NCBI GenBank assembly: GCA_030642465.1
Contig: DAOWNS010000048.1
Coordinates: forward strand, 1 to 9,722
Direction: 5' to 3'
Length of the DNA: 9,722 bases
DNA from: Candidatus Thorarchaeota archaeon
GTDB taxonomy: Archaea; Asgardarchaeota; Thorarchaeia; Thorarchaeales; Thorarchaeaceae
Shown here: piece by piece, positions 1 through 6,590 of the stretch
How the letters are laid out: each line of letters opens with the position of its first letter
Numbering within the stretch: the stretch's first letter is position 1
Translations under genes and position numbers: made by a program
Notes under the pieces: generated by a model
Databases searched by the model: none
Told to the model about the DNA's origin: nothing
What the model saw: only the letters and a program-made list of their open reading frames with translations

Positions 1-29
1 CTTACGTTCACTCAATCAGCCATTCAAGT

Positions 30-35
30 AAGGAG
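30..35 (+). promoter_or_regulatory. Ribosome binding site of the zinc-ribbon gene
   Basis: AAGGAG lies 8 bases before the ATG at 44. This fixes the start of the first gene. The 29 bases further upstream show no convincing TATA element, so the promoter is probably outside the window. Confidence 0.75.
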
Positions 36-43
36 CCCAAGTA

Positions 44-967
44 ATGCCCAAAGCAGTTTTTTCAATTTGGTGGGATGACACACTTGGACCAATGGTGGGC
101 AGGGCTTATCCCGAAGAAGAGGAACTGAAGGGTGAGGAAGCTTTGGTCATCTTCATGGGGCATGGAGTAAACCAGGAAGCTCAGCTCGGCTACACAAAAA
201 TGAAGAAAGGACTTATTGTTTCTTACTTGGAAGCACCCAACTGCATCGCAGTCCTCCTTGATGATGATGATGACCCGCTCATCATAGAGCGGAATCTAGT
301 GCGTCTAGTAAGTGAAATCAACTTTAATGCAGACAACTGGGATAGCGAGATAAAACATGCTTACGAGCGGCTTAAGGAACTCCTCCAAGATACGCGTGGC
401 AAAGAGCTTCTTTCCGATCCAGGGATTCAAAGAATGGTCAAAGACATGATCGACGGCAGATTGACTGCGATCAAACCAAAGCATGTCATGCGGGGAATTA
501 TCAGGTATCCAGAGGCCGCAGATTACCTAGGTCAAGATGTTGAAGAAGTGACTCGTAAGCTCAAAGATCTAAACAATGAAGGCATTATTGTTCCAAAGAC
601 ATTTGGTAGAAGAATCGAATGTACTCAATGTGGAAGCTCCGAGGTCAATGTAAATCTCCTCTGCCCGAAGTGCGAGTCCAGCGATCTGCACAAAGTCTAC
701 ACTGCGTACTGCCCTCATTGCAGTGAGCAATTCCATACGGTAGTCGCTGACGATTTATCAGAGGTGTTGTGTCAGCATTGCAAGACTGCTATCAGGGTGG
801 ATGAACTAGCAGTCATTGCTGTTGAACCCCTATGTAACAAATGTGGAACTGCATCCGATGAGCCAAAAATATCGTTGTCCTGCAATGTGTGCGGAAAGAA
901 CATGAAAGGTATTGACCTTCTCGGTGGCACAGGCCTTGCTTACTATCCCAAGCACCAATCCAAATAG
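44..967 (+). CDS. Longin-like / winged-helix / TackOD1-like zinc-ribbon protein
   Basis: A 307-residue soluble protein, probably a one-component signalling or transcription-linked factor. Residues 1-115 look like an alpha/beta longin- or roadblock-type fold: short strands around 4-9 and 57-72, then a helix from about 80 to 115. Residues 73-77 are five consecutive Asp. Residues about 125-187 are helical and resemble a winged helix, with DYLGQDVEEVTRKLKDL as the likely recognition region. Residues 193-283 carry six CxxC pairs (193/196, 207/210, 223/226, 243/246, 264/267, 280/283), enough for about three zinc sites. Their order and the phrase DEPKISLSCNVCGK match the archaeal TackOD1 zinc-binding output domain as I remember it. 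The start is set by AAGGAG eight bases upstream. The gene converges on the MFS gene, with 90 bases between the stops. The zinc region is clear; the N-terminal fold is inferred from pattern only, and partner and target are unknown. Confidence 0.82.
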   Translation: MPKAVFSIWWDDTLGPMVGRAYPEEEELKGEEALVIFMGHGVNQEAQLGYTKMKKGLIVSYLEAPNCIAVLLDDDDDPLIIERNLVRLVSEINFNADNWDSEIKHAYERLKELLQDTRGKELLSDPGIQRMVKDMIDGRLTAIKPKHVMRGIIRYPEAADYLGQDVEEVTRKLKDLNNEGIIVPKTFGRRIECTQCGSSEVNVNLLCPKCESSDLHKVYTAYCPHCSEQFHTVVADDLSEVLCQHCKTAIRVDELAVIAVEPLCNKCGTASDEPKISLSCNVCGKNMKGIDLLGGTGLAYYPKHQSK

Positions 968-1057
968 GGTCTAAATGAGCCGCAATGGAGATGACCGGAT
1001 TAGCAACGTTCTATGAATCGCGGCTCGATAAACCGAAATGATACAATTGCTCATAAC
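968..1057. other. Convergent intergenic spacer
   Basis: Ninety bases lie between the stop of the zinc-ribbon gene and the stop of the opposing transporter gene. I see no T-rich terminator tract on either strand and no strong hairpin. Transcripts from the two genes may overlap here. Confidence 0.5.
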
Positions 1058-2659
1058 TCAGCTTCTGTTCCTCTTGCGCGTCGGCTTTACAGTTCTCTTC
1101 AAAATCTTGCGGGCATCGCTGATTATCTTCTCAGCCCGTGCCAAACTAAGACCGTCAATTTTCTCTGCAAGCCGTTTCGGAGTTTCTCCGGACAGCTGTG
1201 CTGCAGATTCGTACCCAGCACGTCGAAGCTTCCTCTCAAGGTTTGGACCGACTCCAGGCACTCGCCTAAGCGGCAGCATCTTAGCGAAGTCATCTCCAAG
1301 TATTTCGCTCATATCTTTGTCACTAACCTCACTTATCTCAGCACCAGCATCCAGCACATCCAGCTGTGATCGAATGGAAGCAAAATCATCACGACCAACA
1401 AAAGCATCTACGGTCCGTTTGACCTGTCGATCATCAAAGTTCAAGGCCAACTCTTCCATCTCAATCTCTCGACCTAAAATCTCCGGCAGAGGTCCAATCA
1501 TATACAGGGCGATGAGAGAAAGGAATACTGCTACATTGCCTCCGACCGCTGCGAGTTCCACGGGGGCAAGGAATGAGAACCCAAAGACTGTGGCCTCAAG
1601 ATCCACCGCCCAGAAGAGAGCCATATAGCCTAGAAAGAAGAACCAAATGAGGGAGAGCCTTAGACCCTTGGTCTTCGAAGGACCAAGTTCTGACCAAATA
1701 AGTAGCAAACAAAGACCCAGTATAAATCCTTCAATGAACCGTTCGAATACCAGTAGACCAGCAACCCACGCTATGATGCCATCAACGAAGAAGAGTTCAT
1801 ACATCGCAGACCCGAAAATCGTTAACAGACCCATCAGCAGGATCAATGTACTGAATGCACTTTTTCGTCCTTTGAAGTCTGCAAGAAATCCGGCACTAAC
1901 AACGCCGACAATTAGAATACCTACCTCGAAAATCCCAAAACCTACCGTCTGGCTCAGAGTTCCCAATCCTTCCGCCTGAAATCTAAGCTTTGCAACGAAA
2001 AACCACAGCATATGAGCGGCCAGGATTAAAATCATTGGACGAAAGTACTTCATTACCAAGCCCTGCACAGCTAATGGAGCTTGGTCGAGTTTCCAGGGTC
2101 GCAACGTTACAGCGGCTATCACAGCAACAAATGAAATCATTGCTGGAAGCAACAGGTCACTCGCCATGAAAACAACTCCCATAGCAGATAAGAGATAGTA
2201 GACAAGAAAGGTCACAAGTGCAGATGCAAGAAAAGCAGCATCAACCCTTCCGCGAAACTTAACGACTACGGTCCGATTCAGTTGGACGGTCCAGCTTACC
2301 ATTAGAAACGCAAGACATGCAAACGAAGAAATCACAAGTGCAATTTCTATTTGGGGAGAGTGCTCATTCGGGAATCCAATCAACGAACCCAGCAGGCCCA
2401 CGATAGCTGGTGTCAATGCGCTCATATACATCAGGATATCCTTTCTTCGAAGCCTGTCAACGACAAAGCCGGCGACTGGTAATGAGAAGACTGCCGCTAA
2501 GGCGCCAAAACCAAGTAACCCATGATGTTCCAGCAGCGTCATTGGTAGTAGTGACCCCTCTATTACCTTGACAATCACCAGCATTGCAAAACCAACACTG
2601 GGAGAGAATAGCAGATACGTTAGAGCGGTTCTTAGTGGAAACTCCCTGTACTCGAGCAT
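1058..2659 (-). CDS. MFS transporter with C-terminal helix-hairpin-helix domain
   Basis: With the start chosen here the protein has 533 residues. It has about twelve hydrophobic segments between residues 10 and 390, as in the major facilitator superfamily. A loop 2-3 motif A (GFVVDRLRRKD) is at 64-74, with a second-half counterpart (GFLADFKGRKS) at 257-267. The substrate cannot be told. After the last helix comes a cytoplasmic tail of about 135 residues. It is acidic at first, then holds a helix-hairpin-helix at about 464-522 (VPGVGPNLERKLRRAGY) of the type at the N-terminus of RadA/Rad51, and ends in a basic stretch. I chose the ATG at 2659 because AGGTGA sits 5 bases upstream. The frame is open to a TTG at 2770, but that extension is polar, has no well-spaced ribosome site and would overlap the candidate promoter. 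The gene is divergent from the first longin gene. A DNA-motif domain on a transporter tail is unusual; it may be a protein-interaction or regulatory module. Confidence 0.88.
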   Translation of the reverse strand: MLEYREFPLRTALTYLLFSPSVGFAMLVIVKVIEGSLLPMTLLEHHGLLGFGALAAVFSLPVAGFVVDRLRRKDILMYMSALTPAIVGLLGSLIGFPNEHSPQIEIALVISSFACLAFLMVSWTVQLNRTVVVKFRGRVDAAFLASALVTFLVYYLLSAMGVVFMASDLLLPAMISFVAVIAAVTLRPWKLDQAPLAVQGLVMKYFRPMILILAAHMLWFFVAKLRFQAEGLGTLSQTVGFGIFEVGILIVGVVSAGFLADFKGRKSAFSTLILLMGLLTIFGSAMYELFFVDGIIAWVAGLLVFERFIEGFILGLCLLLIWSELGPSKTKGLRLSLIWFFFLGYMALFWAVDLEATVFGFSFLAPVELAAVGGNVAVFLSLIALYMIGPLPEILGREIEMEELALNFDDRQVKRTVDAFVGRDDFASIRSQLDVLDAGAEISEVSDKDMSEILGDDFAKMLPLRRVPGVGPNLERKLRRAGYESAAQLSGETPKRLAEKIDGLSLARAEKIISDARKILKRTVKPTRKRNRS

Positions 2660-2664
2660 ATACG

Positions 2665-2670
2665 TCACCT
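2665..2670 (-). promoter_or_regulatory. Ribosome binding site that decides the MFS start
   Basis: On the minus strand AGGTGA precedes the ATG at 2659 by 5 bases. The alternative TTG at 2770 has only AAGGTA directly abutting it, which is too close to act. This favours the shorter 533-residue protein. Confidence 0.75.
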
Positions 2671-2704
2671 TTCGCGGAGCGTTACATGGGTCGGCATGCA
2701 AGTC

Positions 2705-2718
2705 AATATGGACTTTTC
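2705..2718 (-). promoter_or_regulatory. Candidate BRE/TATA promoter of the MFS gene
   Basis: Reading the minus strand, GAAAAG (BRE-like) is followed after two bases by CATATT (weak TATA-like). With the usual archaeal spacing of about 25 bases, transcription would start near 2682, giving a leader of about 22 bases that includes the AGGTGA ribosome site. The match is by eye and the TATA core is poor. Confidence 0.3.
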
Positions 2719-2804
2719 GGGCAATACTCACGTAGATGAATGGTGCAATTCCTACGACTGAAGAAAGCAATACCTTAAAGACAGAATGCTACGGGCGAAG
2801 AAGC

Positions 2805-2810
2805 AAGGAG
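2805..2810 (+). promoter_or_regulatory. Ribosome binding site supporting a TTG start
   Basis: AAGGAG lies 9 bases before the TTG at 2820. No ATG or GTG in the same frame is as well placed, so this site supports a TTG start for the first longin-like gene. A weak CTTAAAG at 2774-2780 is the only TATA-like element before it. Confidence 0.7.
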
Positions 2811-2819
2811 ATGTGTTAG

Positions 2820-3731
2820 TTGGCTGACAGGCTTGGAGTTCAAGAGTTCATGGTAATCACTTCAGGAGGATTACCAATCTTTCATTACTCGAGAACCGAT
2901 GTTCGCAAGATGGACACTCTCTTGTCAGGCTTTCTTAGTGCTATCACAAGCTTTGCCACAGAATTCGGTGAGCGATCCATCCGAAGCTTGACGTTCGAAG
3001 GTTCCGAATTATTATACGAGCAATTCAATCCCGATTTCCTCTTCATTTTCTTGGTTGATAATCATGCGTCGAAGAAAGTGCTTAGAGCAATCTTGAGGGA
3101 ATTGAGCCGCAAGTTCATGGCTAGGTATGAAACTGAATTGAGAATGGAAATACCAATCCTAGATGTCTTCGAAGATTTTAGGAATGAAGTTCGAGGTGTT
3201 TTCCTGTACTACGAAGGTGTGCTGATAATCATCTCCAATCTTAGCGCTTATGTTATCCCGACAGTTCGAAAGGAAATTCTCGACGTTGCAATAAGAACAG
3301 GTGGTTTCCTTGATGAGCTACACCGAGACTTTGGAAGCTTGGGCGCTCGTATTCTCACGGCAATTGATGGCGACAGTTCAATCCATAGCATTACGGAAAA
3401 ACTGAATATCGAGCAAGATGCTGTTTCAGAAGTGATAGAGTACTTGGCCATCAGAGGGGTTCTAAAAATCGCCAAGATGTGCCCGATAATCAAGGGTGAA
3501 GATGCTAGGTTCAATGCGTTCCTTGACTTGATAGGATTACCAAGTAAAGAATACCAACTGCTGGAAAGAGCAAAACATCTTTGCAACGGTGAAAGGTCGG
3601 TTGTGGATGTGAGCGACCGATTAGGAGTGACAGCCGAACGCTTATTCGAAGTTCTTACGAAGCTGGGAACGGAAGTCAATTGGAGTTACATAGAGGTCAG
3701 CGGTTTGGCAGATGAGGCTACCGCTAGCTAA
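2820..3731 (+). CDS. Longin-like domain protein with two winged helices (paralog A)
   Basis: A 303-residue protein of a family I recognise only by architecture. Residues about 8-110 form a longin-type alpha/beta domain: the strand-turn-strand ITSGGLPIFHY, the helix motif LLSGFLSAITSF at 34-45, strands around 55-79, and a long C-terminal helix at 86-106. This resembles the first longin domain of Fuz/Inturned/Mon1-type proteins. Residues 125-155 (GVLIIISNLSAY at 133-144) look like the remnant of a second alpha/beta unit. Two winged helices follow, at about 174-220 (SIHSITEKLNIEQDAVSEVI) and 244-290 (VVDVSDRLGVTAERLFEVL). There is no signal peptide or membrane segment, so it is cytosolic. It aligns along most of its length with the next gene but lacks about 105 residues of the middle. 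It starts with TTG behind AAGGAG, is divergent from the MFS gene, and is separated from paralog B by 107 bases. Function is unknown; a GTPase- or ATPase-regulating or DNA-binding scaffold is inference. Confidence 0.85.
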   Translation: MADRLGVQEFMVITSGGLPIFHYSRTDVRKMDTLLSGFLSAITSFATEFGERSIRSLTFEGSELLYEQFNPDFLFIFLVDNHASKKVLRAILRELSRKFMARYETELRMEIPILDVFEDFRNEVRGVFLYYEGVLIIISNLSAYVIPTVRKEILDVAIRTGGFLDELHRDFGSLGARILTAIDGDSSIHSITEKLNIEQDAVSEVIEYLAIRGVLKIAKMCPIIKGEDARFNAFLDLIGLPSKEYQLLERAKHLCNGERSVVDVSDRLGVTAERLFEVLTKLGTEVNWSYIEVSGLADEATAS

Positions 3732-3838
3732 GAAATACTTCGGAATCTTGCTTGATTCATCTGAGTCACTCGTCTGCACAAATCTATAAGTAAGTTTAAT
3801 TCAATTGGCACAGGTTCGCGGCGCCGGAGGCTATTGCC
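3732..3838 (+). promoter_or_regulatory. Intergenic region with candidate promoter of the longin B-ATPase pair
   Basis: This 107-base gap contains a TATA-like TATAAG at 3785-3790, preceded by A-rich ACAAAT that could serve as a BRE. Transcription would then begin near 3812-3818, leaving a leader of about 20-27 bases that includes the GGAGG at 3826-3830. Paralog B and the ATPase could therefore be transcribed apart from paralog A. No clear terminator for paralog A is visible. Confidence 0.35.
3826..3830 (+). promoter_or_regulatory. Ribosome binding site supporting a TTG start
   Basis: GGAGG lies 8 bases before the TTG at 3839. The resulting N-terminus (MVKEIIVLREGGILIFHYS) lines up with that of paralog A around its first strand pair, which supports this start. 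Confidence 0.72.
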
Positions 3839-5131
3839 TTGGTTAAGGAGATAATCGTTCTACGTGAAGGTGGTATTCTCATTTTCCACTACAGCGTTTT
3901 GGGAACGAAGAAACTCGACGAGCTTGTAGCTGCGTTCCTATCAGCTGTGGGTTCGTTCGCTGAAGAGGTTGGCCAAGATCAGATCAGAGTAATGTCCTTC
4001 TCTTCGAATAAATTAGTATGGGAGCGAAAGGGTGACCTGTACTTCATTGCACTCGTAGCTGAGGAGGATAGCGGCGAGATACACCGGGTAATTCTGAAAG
4101 ACATTGCCGAGCAGTTTGTCAGTTTGTTCTACAGCGAGCTGCTAAAGGATCTCCCGGACCCAAGGGTGTTCAGGCCCTTTGCGGACATGGTCGAGTCGAC
4201 ACTTCAGAAATTCGATGGGGTTCCTGGGCTTGCCAGGCGGTATCGAACGGCATTGCTTCCAGCAGATGACATTAGAAGTCTGAAAGCAACCCTATCAGAG
4301 ATTGAACTGAATCGAGACATCATGCGCGGCGGCATGATTACTTGGGACGGTTACGTTGTAGTTTCCAACTTGAGAGCGTATGAGCTTGAAGCTGTGCTCG
4401 ATCTCACGCCACCTTTCGTTAGTTCCGAGTCACCAGAAATAGTCAAGATGGTGGAGCACTCATGTCTTGACCCATCCAATTCATTCATGCTTATCAGAGT
4501 AAGAAACAAGGGAGTCTGCGCGTTTGTTGTTGCACTAGGACTCTCAGAGAAGACGTATGTAGAACTCGTAAGCCCCTTCGTAACACGTCTGCAAATGACC
4601 AGCTTTTTTGACATCAAGAGATTTGACCCCGAGAGAATGGAAAGACCGATAGCATTCTATGAATACGATGCGGTGGTTCCTGCGCTTCCGCTAGACGATG
4701 TAAAGCGCGACTCGGTAATTGTATTTGCGAATATGTCAGACGAAATGCGCAAGGCGGGGCATTACATCATCAACTCTCTTGGGGGCAATAGAACAATATC
4801 GGAAATCCAAGAGAACAGCGGTCTGGAGCGCGAACAGACCAACGAGATACTGGCTCAGCTTATTGCGAAGGGATTGGTTCGCATAACAAAAATATTCCCA
4901 TCCATGGATGAGAGGGATGATCGCTTTTCGGCGTACCTTGAGGTCATAGGAATTAAGAAAAGGGACTTCGATGTTGTTGACGTTGTCTGGCGCCATTGTA
5001 CAGGAAGCCGCTCAATCCGAGAAATATCAGAGAGGACTCAAATTCCTGCCTCAAGAATACTTGAGGTTCTACGAGCGCTCGGCGGCTACGTCACATGGGA
5101 GAAAGAACGAATCATAAGTCATGTCAGGTGA
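3839..5131 (+). CDS. Longin-like / roadblock-like / winged-helix protein (paralog B)
   Basis: A 430-residue cytosolic protein. Residues 1-110 are a longin-type domain: the strand pair EIIVLREGGILIFHYS, helix LVAAFLSAVGSFAEEVG at 29-45, strands to about 74, and a helix at 81-103. Residues about 145-260 form a second alpha/beta unit: helix, MITWDGYVVVSN strand pair at 166-177, helix, then strands at 215-235 and helix TYVELVSPFVTRL at 239-251. That order suggests a roadblock/LC7 or second longin fold. Two winged helices follow, at about 303-350 (TISEIQENSGLEREQTNEIL) and 376-422 (IREISERTQIPASRILEVL). The C-terminal half matches paralog A closely in pattern (DDRFSAYLEVIGI against DARFNAFLDLIGL). 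The stop codon lies inside the ribosome site of the MinD-like ATPase, so the two are translationally coupled and probably work together. Known longin and roadblock dimers regulate NTPases, so acting on that ATPase is a fair guess, but it is inference. Confidence 0.86.
   Translation: MVKEIIVLREGGILIFHYSVLGTKKLDELVAAFLSAVGSFAEEVGQDQIRVMSFSSNKLVWERKGDLYFIALVAEEDSGEIHRVILKDIAEQFVSLFYSELLKDLPDPRVFRPFADMVESTLQKFDGVPGLARRYRTALLPADDIRSLKATLSEIELNRDIMRGGMITWDGYVVVSNLRAYELEAVLDLTPPFVSSESPEIVKMVEHSCLDPSNSFMLIRVRNKGVCAFVVALGLSEKTYVELVSPFVTRLQMTSFFDIKRFDPERMERPIAFYEYDAVVPALPLDDVKRDSVIVFANMSDEMRKAGHYIINSLGGNRTISEIQENSGLEREQTNEILAQLIAKGLVRITKIFPSMDERDDRFSAYLEVIGIKKRDFDVVDVVWRHCTGSRSIREISERTQIPASRILEVLRALGGYVTWEKERIISHVR
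5126..5131 (+). promoter_or_regulatory. Ribosome binding site overlapping the upstream stop
   Basis: AGGTGA, which includes the TGA stop of paralog B, lies 6 bases before the ATG at 5138. This arrangement implies one transcript and translational coupling between paralog B and the ATPase. Confidence 0.75.
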
Positions 5132-5137
5132 AATATA

Positions 5138-5893
5138 ATGACGGGAGAGATCATCAGCATACATAGTTTTCGTGGAGGAACAGGGAAATCCAATATCGCT
5201 GCCAACCTGGCTGCAGTAATGGCTCTTGACGGCAAGAGGGTTGCAGTCATGGACACAGATATGGCTTCACCCGGCATTCACGTGATCTTTGGCATGGGCA
5301 GAGAAAAGATGAAACACACCCTCAACGATTACTTGAGAGGTGAGTGTGACATAGGCGCCACATGCGTCAACATGACACAACGACTTGGAATCAAAAAGGG
5401 GAAACTATTCCTAATCCCAAGCTCAATGACAGCAACCGACATCACGCGGATTCTTAGGGAAGGCTATGAAGTGAGCGACCTCAGAAGAGGCTTCGCCGAC
5501 GTACTGAAAGTCAAGGATCTTGATTATCTGATTATCGATACTCACCCCGGCCTTGACCGGGAAACGCTCCTCTCAATGGCAACGGCGGATTATCTCTTTG
5601 TTGTAGCGCGGATTGATGAACAGGACTTGCTCGGAACTGCCGCAACTCTTAGTGTCGCCCGGAAACTGCAGGTTCCTGACATTCATATCGTGATAAACAA
5701 GAAGCCGGGCATTTACGAAGACAAAGCCATTATCAAAGAGGTTGAGAGGAAGTTCAAGACAAAGGTCGCCACAATAATTCCTCTATTGCCGCTCCTGATT
5801 GAGGTTGGCAGTAGATATGTTGTGACACTGAAGCACCCAGATAATGAGTTTACGAAGCGCATCACTGACCTCTACAACATTATTAACAAATGA
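5138..5893 (+). CDS. MinD/ParA-like SIMIBI ATPase
   Basis: A 251-residue P-loop ATPase of the MinD/ParA group, which as a family dimerise on ATP and position or load partners on membranes, nucleoids or other proteins. The deviant Walker A is FRGGTGKS at 11-18. Its signature position (usually Lys in KGGxGKT) is Arg12, while the P-loop Lys17 is kept. DTDMASPG at 39-46 is the switch I region with its Asp, and LDYLIIDTHPGLD at 128-140 supplies the Walker B Asp134 and switch II. VINKK at 185-189 fits the base-recognition N-K region. The length is normal for a compact MinD. The last 14 residues (FTKRITDLYNIINK) could form a short amphipathic helix like the membrane-targeting tail of MinD, though no membrane evidence exists. 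The start is fixed by AGGTGA overlapping the stop of paralog B. No ParB, MinC/E, flagellar or CheY-like partner is in the window, so its partner is most likely the longin protein upstream. Confidence 0.9.
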   Translation: MTGEIISIHSFRGGTGKSNIAANLAAVMALDGKRVAVMDTDMASPGIHVIFGMGREKMKHTLNDYLRGECDIGATCVNMTQRLGIKKGKLFLIPSSMTATDITRILREGYEVSDLRRGFADVLKVKDLDYLIIDTHPGLDRETLLSMATADYLFVVARIDEQDLLGTAATLSVARKLQVPDIHIVINKKPGIYEDKAIIKEVERKFKTKVATIIPLLPLLIEVGSRYVVTLKHPDNEFTKRITDLYNIINK

Positions 5894-6026
5894 TGATTCA
5901 TGAGCTGCGCAGGATTATTTCGAATCTGCGTTGCAGGATACTGCAAAAATCTCAGCGGTTTGTGCAATGCAACAGTACTTCTATAGGCGCACTATATCAC
6001 CTTAGTACCATTTGGAGCTCGCTGAT
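5894..6026 (+). promoter_or_regulatory. Spacer with candidate promoter of the acetyltransferase gene
   Basis: This 133-base gap holds two weak TATA-like elements, TATAGG at 5982-5987 and TATATC at 5994-5999. The first would place the start of transcription near 6008, just ahead of the GGAG at 6014-6017. No long conserved-looking reading frame or hairpin stands out. Confidence 0.25.
6014..6017 (+). promoter_or_regulatory. Ribosome binding site that decides the GNAT start
   Basis: GGAG lies 9 bases before the ATG at 6027. An upstream TTG at 6012 in the same frame would place this site inside the coding region, so the ATG is preferred. Confidence 0.65.
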
Positions 6027-6473
6027 ATGGAGATTAACGTACGTCTCGCAACAGCACATGATAGAACCGCACTCAAGGAGTTCTACTCCAGAGAAGGAAT
6101 TAGGTTCCATGACCTATCTTCTCAGAATGCTCTGCTGACCCAAGGTGCAACAAAGGAAACGATGTATGTGGTGGCGGTTGCAGGGGATCAAGTTGTCGCA
6201 TCACTAAAGCTCGACGTGAAGAAAGATCCATCCATCGGCTTGGTTGGATATATTCAACATTTCGAAATAGAAGATGAGTTGGAGGAAACTATTCTGGGCA
6301 CAAGAATGTTGCAGAAGATAGCAAAGATTGCCAAAGAGAAGGGGCTTCGAGCTCTTGACACAATTGTGAGTGAAAAACGAGCTGATATAATTCAGGTATT
6401 CCTCAGCTCTGGTTTCAAGGAGAATCACAAAGAGGTTCATCTGAGAAAGGACTTCCGAGCAAGATTGTTCTAG
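6027..6473 (+). CDS. GNAT-fold N-acetyltransferase-like protein
   Basis: A 148-residue cytosolic protein with the GNAT outline: strand-helix start (INVRLATAHDRTALKEFY, about 3-20), central strands YVVAVAGDQVVASLKL at 47-62, a strand around 72-81, a helix at 91-106, and a C-terminal beta-bulge pattern near 122-137 (IQVFLSSGFKENHKEVHLR). GNAT enzymes move an acetyl group from acetyl-CoA to an amine. Here the usual acetyl-CoA loop (R/Q-x-x-G-x-G/A) is replaced by ETILGTRMLQ at about 85-94, keeping only one Gly, so cofactor binding may be altered or lost. The substrate is unknown. It sits alone between the ATPase and the sensor gene, about 130 and 117 bases from each. The fold assignment is fairly good; activity is uncertain. 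Confidence 0.7.
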   Translation: MEINVRLATAHDRTALKEFYSREGIRFHDLSSQNALLTQGATKETMYVVAVAGDQVVASLKLDVKKDPSIGLVGYIQHFEIEDELEETILGTRMLQKIAKIAKEKGLRALDTIVSEKRADIIQVFLSSGFKENHKEVHLRKDFRARLF

Positions 6474-6590
6474 TTGGCTAGTATGCGCGTGTTCTCCTAA
6501 AGCCCATCCTGAGAAGCTTCAATAGGGTGAGCTTTTTCATGCTGGCAACAACGTCTGTGCTAAATAATAATTTGAGAAAGGTGCCTGTAG
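6474..6590 (+). promoter_or_regulatory. Spacer with weak hairpin and AT-rich promoter candidate
   Basis: The gap first holds a weak eight-pair hairpin (GAGAAGCT at 6511-6518 with AGCTTTTT at 6530-6537, two or more G-U pairs) that ends in a five-T run and might end the GNAT transcript. It then holds AT-rich TAAATAATAA at 6561-6570, a TATA candidate that would start transcription near the TTG at 6591. AAAGGTG at 6577-6583 is the likely ribosome site, 7 bases before that TTG. A leaderless transcript and use of this ribosome site are mutually exclusive, so the promoter call is weak. Confidence 0.25.

Noticed and set aside
260..274. Tandem GAT repeat as a microsatellite or regulatory repeat
   Set aside because: It is a short run of five Asp codons (the last is GAC) inside the zinc-ribbon gene and is explained by coding.
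1038..1628. A 196-codon open frame on the plus strand opposite the MFS gene
   Set aside because: It is Ser/Arg/Pro-rich, has no ribosome site or domain pattern, and lies antisense to a clear MFS/helix-hairpin-helix coding region. The same applies to the overlapping frames at 1013-1369 and 1647-1979.
2660..2770. N-terminal extension of the MFS protein to a TTG at 2770
   Set aside because: No properly spaced ribosome site precedes that TTG, the extra 37 residues do not look like part of a transporter, and the ATG at 2659 has AGGTGA five bases upstream.
3248..3679. A 143-codon minus-strand open frame
   Set aside because: It is a shadow of paralog A, whose winged-helix pattern and homology to paralog B show the plus strand is coding.
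5890..6138. An 82-codon plus-strand open frame after the ATPase
   Set aside because: It overlaps the start of the GNAT gene in another frame, shows no domain pattern and has a Cys/Ser/Arg-rich composition typical of chance frames.
6511..6537. Hairpin followed by T residues as a firm terminator
   Set aside because: The stem needs several G-U pairs, the loop is 11 bases, and the T run is part of the stem. It is mentioned only as a weak possibility within the spacer.
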